The notes under the pieces: model-generated
What the model was told of the DNA's origin: nothing
The model's input: only the letters and a program-made list of their open reading frames with translations
Databases searched by the model: none
From: TCS-49 sp964442515
GTDB taxonomy: Bacteria; Campylobacterota; Campylobacteria; Campylobacterales; Sulfurovaceae
Length of the DNA: 17,934 nt
Assembly: GCA_964442515.1 (NCBI GenBank)
Contig: CAYUAC010000033.1
Coordinates: 1-17,934, forward strand
Direction: 5' to 3'
Translations under genes and position numbers: made by a program
Shown here: positions 12,965 through 17,934 of the stretch, piece by piece
How the letters are laid out: each line of letters starts with the position of its first letter
How positions within the stretch are numbered: the first letter of the stretch is position 1

Positions 12965-15494
12965 TTATGCGTTTGATTTTTTGCGCTGTGAGGACGAGCC
13001 TATCCATATCCCCTCAAAGATACAGCCGTTTGGGTATTTCTTTGCCGTAGAGGGGGCCAGGATGCATATCCTTGCTGCAAGTGACAATATAAATGAACTT
13101 GGTCTCAATACACAAAATGTGTACAAAAAAGATATACGGGTCCTGTTTCCCCGGCTTGCCGGAGTATTGGAGGATTTTACCATGCGGGCAGAGCCAAAGG
13201 GCAGGGAGGTATACTTTGATATTATCTTTAAAGAGCTTGGGAATAAAACTTTTGATCTTTTTTTATCCTCTCTCAATGATCAGATCATAATTGAATTTAT
13301 CAGTAAAAACCTGCAACAAGAGTGCACCCGCGATAAAAAATATAAAAAAGCGGTCAGCTCTTTTATACAAAGCCCCGATTTAGAAGGTTTGTATGAAAAA
13401 GTAGCGCGCCATATTAAAAGTATCACGGGATATGACAGGGTGATGCTGTATAAGTTTGACAAAGATTATAACGGTGAAGTTATCAGTGAGGCAAAAGAGC
13501 CGTGGCTGGATTCGTATCTTAACCTGCATTATCCTGCAAGCGATATCCCATCGCAGGCCAGAGACCTGTACCTGATAAATCCGATCCGAATCATCCACGC
13601 AGTCAGCTACGAACCCGTTTCGATTCAGTCAATTGCAACAGATCCCGTGGATATGAGTTTGAGTTTTTTGCGCAGTGTTTCGCCCATACATCTGCAGTAT
13701 ATGCAAAATATGGGAGTTTATGCGTCGATGACGGTATCAATTATTGTCAACAACAGGCTGTGGGGGCTGATCGCGTGCCATCACCATGAAGCCTTTTTTC
13801 CTAATCTCAAAACGACAAAGGTTTGTCAGGATTTAGCAGATAACGTCAGCTCACTGATCGATACGTATCAGCAAAAAGAGTATGAAAGTGCAAAAAGCTG
13901 GTTTATGGCAACAATAGATACCATCATCTCCGTATTAAAGCAAAAACTTTCAGCTGAGGATACAACCGGGTTTATCTCAGAAAATCTGTCAATGTTTACA
14001 TCCCTTTTTCATGCTGACGGGGTGATTTTTGTGCATGAAGGCAGTATTGAAAGCCACGGTATAGAACTTCATAAAAAGCAGCTGGCTGCTATGACCGAGG
14101 CAGTAACAAGGCTTGGTTTTGAAAAAAGTTTTCAAACGGATTCTTTGGCCCTGCATTGTGAACTTGATGAAGCGATATTAAAAGAGTGTGCCGGCATTGT
14201 GTGTCTGAAAATGCCTGTGTTGCATGATGCGTATATGATTTTTACAAAAACCGAACAGATTCGAAATATCAACTGGGGCGGAGACCCGTCAAAATCTGGT
14301 CAGAGTTTAAATCCCAGAGAATCATTTCAAAAGTTTTCTCAGGTAGTGACCAAAAAATCGCATCCGTGGCAAGAGTATACAAACAAACATCTTGAGATCT
14401 TGTATGAAAAATTTAGTGACCTGTTTTTACAGCACAGTTCGTATAAAACTCTGCGAAAAAAAGAAGAACAGATCGCTTCTTTGCAAAAGCAAAAAATCCA
14501 AAACTACAACCAGCTGATTGATATGCTGGTCAATATGATCGAACAAAGAGACGCGTATACCGCAGGCCATACGCAAAGGGTCGCGTATCTGTGCAAACTG
14601 ATTGCTTCAGAGATGGGCTTTACGCAAGAAGAGGTCGCGCTTATCGAAGAAGCCGCCAAACTTCATGATATAGGCAAAATAAGTATTCCCGATTCTGTAC
14701 TGCTTAAGCCGGGGCGCTTAAACGAAAATGAATACCATCTTATTAAGCAGCACCTTGATGTAGGGTATATGATTTTAAATCAAATCGATCTGTATCAACC
14801 TATCGCGCAGATTATGGCCCATCATCATGAAAAGTATGACGGCAGCGGATATCCGGAGGGGAAAAAGGAAGATGAAATACCGTTATCCGGGCATATCATG
14901 ATCGTAGCCGATGCCCTGGATGCGATGACAACCAACAGGATTTATCAAAGACGAAAAAGTTTGCAAGAAGCCGTTGAAGAGATAGAGGCACTCAAGGGGG
15001 TATGGTACCACCCTGATGTTGTTGATACGTTAAGCAGACTTTACAAGCAGGGGTTAAAGCTGCCTTCAAGCACTTCGCAGGTGCCGCTTACGAGTATGGA
15101 GTATGAGCGGTTTTCTTATTTTTTCAAAGATGCGTTGACTTCGTTTTTTAACGAATCCTATCTTTGGCTTATCTTGCATGAAACGCTGCCAAATAAAAAA
15201 TATGATCAGTATGTACTGATTGAGACCAAAGGAGTAACCCGGTACAACAAAGCCCACGGCTGGCAGATGGGAAGCCGGCTTCTTAAAGATGTGGCAGCGC
15301 ATATACGCAAACACGCAGAGTTTGGCGAATTTTTCCGCGTCTTTGGGGATGACTTTGTTATAGGGTTCGAAACAGAAAACGGCAGGGATAAATTTTTGGC
15401 TGACTGGACTGATTACAGGATAGAAAGTGTCCATACAGAAATAACCACACTGCAAAAAGAATCAGTGATAGCTGCGTTGCATACAATGTGGTAA
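12957..15494 (+). CDS. Bacteriophytochrome (PAS-GAF-PHY) with HD-GYP and C-terminal degenerate GGDEF
   Basis: This is an 845-residue photoreceptor with c-di-GMP output. Cys11 in LRCEDEPIHIP is the expected biliverdin attachment site, and the PAS lasso IQPFG is near canonical. The GAF domain (about 130-310) has PASDIP (193-198), RSVSPIHLQYMQNMGV with His245, and LWGLIACHH (268-276). PHY carries the tongue motif PRESF (453-457). After a coiled linker comes an HD-GYP phosphodiesterase (about 515-690) with HDIGK (570-574), HHHEKYDGSGYPEG (622-635) and VADALDAMTTNRIY; all expected metal and catalytic residues are present. A GGDEF-like domain follows (about 720-815), but its signature is FGDDF (796-800) and the metal-site region reads VLIETKGVTRYN, so it may bind nucleotide or be inactive. 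GGAGAGG lies 6 nt before the ATG. Light-controlled breakdown of c-di-GMP is the likely function. Confidence 0.93.
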   Translation: MDNYAFDFLRCEDEPIHIPSKIQPFGYFFAVEGARMHILAASDNINELGLNTQNVYKKDIRVLFPRLAGVLEDFTMRAEPKGREVYFDIIFKELGNKTFDLFLSSLNDQIIIEFISKNLQQECTRDKKYKKAVSSFIQSPDLEGLYEKVARHIKSITGYDRVMLYKFDKDYNGEVISEAKEPWLDSYLNLHYPASDIPSQARDLYLINPIRIIHAVSYEPVSIQSIATDPVDMSLSFLRSVSPIHLQYMQNMGVYASMTVSIIVNNRLWGLIACHHHEAFFPNLKTTKVCQDLADNVSSLIDTYQQKEYESAKSWFMATIDTIISVLKQKLSAEDTTGFISENLSMFTSLFHADGVIFVHEGSIESHGIELHKKQLAAMTEAVTRLGFEKSFQTDSLALHCELDEAILKECAGIVCLKMPVLHDAYMIFTKTEQIRNINWGGDPSKSGQSLNPRESFQKFSQVVTKKSHPWQEYTNKHLEILYEKFSDLFLQHSSYKTLRKKEEQIASLQKQKIQNYNQLIDMLVNMIEQRDAYTAGHTQRVAYLCKLIASEMGFTQEEVALIEEAAKLHDIGKISIPDSVLLKPGRLNENEYHLIKQHLDVGYMILNQIDLYQPIAQIMAHHHEKYDGSGYPEGKKEDEIPLSGHIMIVADALDAMTTNRIYQRRKSLQEAVEEIEALKGVWYHPDVVDTLSRLYKQGLKLPSSTSQVPLTSMEYERFSYFFKDALTSFFNESYLWLILHETLPNKKYDQYVLIETKGVTRYNKAHGWQMGSRLLKDVAAHIRKHAEFGEFFRVFGDDFVIGFETENGRDKFLADWTDYRIESVHTEITTLQKESVIAALHTMW

Positions 15495-15525
15495 GGTTGA
15501 CAAATGTTGGTGCTTGTGTTTGAGA

Positions 15526-16710
15526 CTATGCAATCTGTTTTTTACTCCCCAGCCTTTTAGCAAATGATAAAAGCACGATCCCCATAAAGGCGATAAAAGC
15601 GGTAATATAAAGTGCTATATCGTAACTGCCGAATTTTTCAAAAAAGTATACGCTATACAGCGGTGCCGTGACCTGCCCGATGCCGTACGCCGCGGTCATT
15701 GCTCCCATAAAGATGACGGGGTTTTTGCCAGCCAGTTTGCCGCCGTAATGCATAAACAGCGCCACATGCGCTATAAAGGTGCTACCATACAGCGCGCCGC
15801 TTAGCAGATTGGGCCAGATCTCATTGGAAAAGGTGGGGATCAAGATACCGATGATTTGCAATGCAAAGGTAACAATGATCACATCAACACTGTTATACCT
15901 GTGTGCCATGTGCATCCAAAAAATCGCTGATGGAATGCCGGCTACGCCTACAATCAGCCAGCCAAGGCTTCCATAGCCTTTCAGCCCCTCCAGCGAATTG
16001 ATAATATCGGGAAAAAAGGTCGCCTGTACCACAAAGCTCACACCGGCGGTACAGTAGGCCAGGATAAGCAAGATCACATAGGGTGTAAACATCGATCTTG
16101 ATACTTTGTGTTTGGACGCGGCCTGCTTGATATTCCTGTCAAAAGAGAGGATATAGAGAATATACAAAGACAACAGAGCCGCAAAAAGCGTCAACACCAG
16201 CCACGCATCCTGCCAGTGTCCCCGCTGCATCGTCAGTTGCGCGACCAGTTCACTGACGGCGATGGCAAAGCCGATACCGCTGAAATGGATTCCCATCGCT
16301 TTTGTTTTGTCGTTCAGATCAAGCTTGACCATCACGATAGCTCCGCCCACAATCAGCACCATAGCACTGCCAAAGCCGGCCAGTATCCGGGAGGCAAACC
16401 ACAGCATCTCATTGCTTGTCGTTGCCAGAATCAGCGTGGTTGCTATACTTAAAAAGATACCGATGCGAAAAAACTTAACCTTGGCGTTGATATCTTGCAA
16501 GAAGATGCTAAAAACCGCGCCGCTGAGATAGCCCGCGTAGTTGACCGAGGCAAACAGTCCGGCGTATTTGACGCTTAAAAAATCTTCCAGCATCGGCGGC
16601 AGCAGCGTCGTAAAGGCAAAACGGGCCACCCCTACACCGACGATGATGCTAAGAATGCCCGCCAAAAGAATATTTGTATTTTTATTTTTGTCAAGAAGTG
16701 AGGGTATCAA
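15526..16710 (-). CDS. MFS transporter, YbfB/YjiJ type
   Basis: This 394-residue integral membrane protein has about 12 hydrophobic segments. The first segment carries IVGVGVARFAFTTLLPPML, the signature of the YbfB/YjiJ (DUF1228) branch of the major facilitator superfamily. A second landmark is RILAGFGSAMVLIVGGAIV. The substrate is unknown for this branch. The start is a TTG at 16710; AAAGG lies about 9 nt upstream, and no ATG exists before the first membrane segment. It converges with the phytochrome gene, leaving 31 bp between the two stop codons and no obvious terminator. It follows the enzyme gene upstream by 70 bp and could be co-transcribed with it or use its own promoter. Confidence 0.88.
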   Translation of the reverse strand: MIPSLLDKNKNTNILLAGILSIIVGVGVARFAFTTLLPPMLEDFLSVKYAGLFASVNYAGYLSGAVFSIFLQDINAKVKFFRIGIFLSIATTLILATTSNEMLWFASRILAGFGSAMVLIVGGAIVMVKLDLNDKTKAMGIHFSGIGFAIAVSELVAQLTMQRGHWQDAWLVLTLFAALLSLYILYILSFDRNIKQAASKHKVSRSMFTPYVILLILAYCTAGVSFVVQATFFPDIINSLEGLKGYGSLGWLIVGVAGIPSAIFWMHMAHRYNSVDVIIVTFALQIIGILIPTFSNEIWPNLLSGALYGSTFIAHVALFMHYGGKLAGKNPVIFMGAMTAAYGIGQVTAPLYSVYFFEKFGSYDIALYITAFIAFMGIVLLSFAKRLGSKKQIA

Positions 16711-16749
16711 GAGTGAGCGCCTTTGTACAGTATCGTATTTTTTCGGCGT

Positions 16750-16758
16750 ATTGTATCA
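16750..16758 (-). promoter_or_regulatory. Extended -10 candidate for the MFS gene
   Basis: On the minus strand TGaTACAAT matches an extended -10 element, about 40 bp before the TTG start at 16710. No clear -35 is seen. It lies between the MFS gene and the upstream enzyme gene. Confidence 0.35.
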
Positions 16759-16780
16759 TTTAAAACGGCTTATGATGCTA

Positions 16781-17926
16781 TCAGGGTAAAGGCCCGTGGG
16801 GATAATTGGCTTGGCGGTTTTGAAAAGAGAGGATAGATGGGTTGACAATGATGCCTGAATCGATATTGATTGCTTTGTGAATCGTTTTATCATCGCTCCA
16901 TGTGTCTCTGCCGGTCAGTACTGCAGGCAGATACATGATTAAAGCCGCGGAAATAGAACGTGTCGCACTTTCCCAAAGATAGCTGGGCGTATGGTCGACA
17001 CCGTAATAATCGATCGTTTCATATCGAAACATCGGTTTTGCAAATGTGGTAGGTTGGGCAAAAAAGAATCCCATTCCCGCATCACAGCTGACGTCGATGA
17101 TTAAACTGTTTGGTTTGAAAGCGTTGCTTTCTTCTTTGATGATAAAATCAACAGGATTGGCGGTGTCCTGCAATACGCCGTTGACGATAATATCTGTTTG
17201 GCTAATGAGATCTTGGAGTGGATACGTCAAACCGTCATGTTCAACTACAACCATACGCGCCTCAGTAAGCCCACCCTTTTGAACTCTTACGTAGTGACAA
17301 TCGAGCACCTCTTCACGAACTTCATAATCAGGCCGTTGAATACAAATAGTGATATCTGTAAAACCGTGAGCCTTTAAAGCATAAATCGCACCTCGGCTTA
17401 CGGCGCCGAAACCGAAGATCACCGTTTTGCGCGGGTTGCCGTAATGTCCGTCTATACCTTTGAGTCCTAAGGCATGGATTACCGCGCAATACCCTGCCAT
17501 CTCGTTGTTTTTATAAAAAGTATGCCGACCGATCTGTCCTTGAGGAGACCATGTAAACATATCTTCAAAAGCGATCAGCGTTTGTTTGCGCTCAATGGCT
17601 ATCTGCGTGATCTCTTCTTGTTGCACGCAGTGAACATATCCCCATAGCGTGCCGCCTTCTTTGAGTTCTTGCAAATCAGCCGATACGGGCTTGTTTATGA
17701 TAACCGTACCAAGGTTTGACAGCAGGTTGTGACGCGTATCAACCCCGCCGCTTAAGGTCGCGATATCAGTATCAGAAATACCGAACACCGCACCGTAACC
17801 TTTTTCAAAAATAAGTTGTCTGCGCACCGGTTCTGGAATCCGCATTAAATGTTCGGGGTGAATGGGTAGTCTTCTTTCATCTGTTTTTCTTGAAGTGCCG
17901 ATCACTCCGATTCTTAAATCATTCAT
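16781..17926 (-). CDS. Alanine dehydrogenase/transhydrogenase-fold enzyme, N5-(carboxyethyl)ornithine synthase-like
   Basis: This 381-residue cytosolic enzyme has the two-domain AlaDH/PNT fold. The N-terminal substrate domain opens RIGVIGTSRKTDERRLPIHP, which places the conserved basic and acidic residues. It contains TLWGYVHCVQQ (93-103) and LIAFEDM (117-123), wording typical of N5-(carboxyethyl)ornithine synthase-like members. The NAD(P) Rossmann motif is IFGFGAVSRGA (170-180). The expected chemistry is NAD(P)H-dependent reductive condensation of pyruvate with an amino acid, or alanine dehydrogenase-like oxidation; sequence alone does not decide. The ATG at 17926 lies 8 bp from the window edge, so its upstream region is only partly visible. 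The neighbouring MFS gene could encode an exporter or importer for a related amino acid, but this is conjecture. Confidence 0.75.
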   Translation of the reverse strand: MNDLRIGVIGTSRKTDERRLPIHPEHLMRIPEPVRRQLIFEKGYGAVFGISDTDIATLSGGVDTRHNLLSNLGTVIINKPVSADLQELKEGGTLWGYVHCVQQEEITQIAIERKQTLIAFEDMFTWSPQGQIGRHTFYKNNEMAGYCAVIHALGLKGIDGHYGNPRKTVIFGFGAVSRGAIYALKAHGFTDITICIQRPDYEVREEVLDCHYVRVQKGGLTEARMVVVEHDGLTYPLQDLISQTDIIVNGVLQDTANPVDFIIKEESNAFKPNSLIIDVSCDAGMGFFFAQPTTFAKPMFRYETIDYYGVDHTPSYLWESATRSISAALIMYLPAVLTGRDTWSDDKTIHKAINIDSGIIVNPSILSFQNRQANYPHGPLP

Positions 17927-17934
17927 TCGTTGTA

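Overview
The window is about 18 kb of AT-rich bacterial DNA, most likely from the Campylobacterota (a Sulfurimonas-, Sulfuricurvum- or Sulfurospirillum-like organism). The main clue is the histidine-kinase H-box region (QSKLAAMGEMIGAIAHQWRQ), a spelling typical of that phylum. Short intergenic spaces, AAGG-type ribosome binding sites and promoters readable mainly by their -10 box agree. The genus is inference. A run of 10 N at 11598-11607 shows that this is a draft or metagenomic scaffold.

Left part (1-4625): two unrelated archaeal-type AAA ATPases (160-1482 with a C-terminal nuclease-like DUF234 domain, and 3069-4199) flank a two-gene unit encoding a DUF1232 membrane-associated protein and a predicted HTH plus TPR-like protein. 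Each ATPase has a perfect 9-bp inverted repeat between its -10 box and its ribosome binding site. An exact 36-bp direct repeat (1460-1495 and 4444-4479) brackets about 3 kb of this part. The stretch 4200-4625 has no convincing gene.

Central part (4626-15494), all on the + strand, is a sensory island dominated by photoreceptors. It holds a transmembrane chemoreceptor; a bacteriophytochrome (PAS-GAF-PHY) ending in a degenerate GGDEF domain; an overlapping winged-helix/LOV protein; a large CheB-CheR-coiled coil-PAS-histidine kinase interrupted by the assembly gap; a possible 33-residue ORF; a heme oxygenase; and, overlapping it, a second bacteriophytochrome with an intact HD-GYP domain followed by a degenerate GGDEF. 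The heme oxygenase would make biliverdin, the chromophore of both phytochromes. The likely outputs are transcription (blue light through LOV-wHTH), c-di-GMP breakdown (red/far-red light through HD-GYP) and chemotaxis-like methylation plus phosphorelay signalling (CheB-CheR-HK). This combination is the most interesting content of the window.

Right part (15526-17926), on the - strand and convergent with the island, holds a YbfB/YjiJ-type MFS transporter and an alanine dehydrogenase/N5-(carboxyethyl)ornithine synthase-like enzyme, with no visible link to light sensing.
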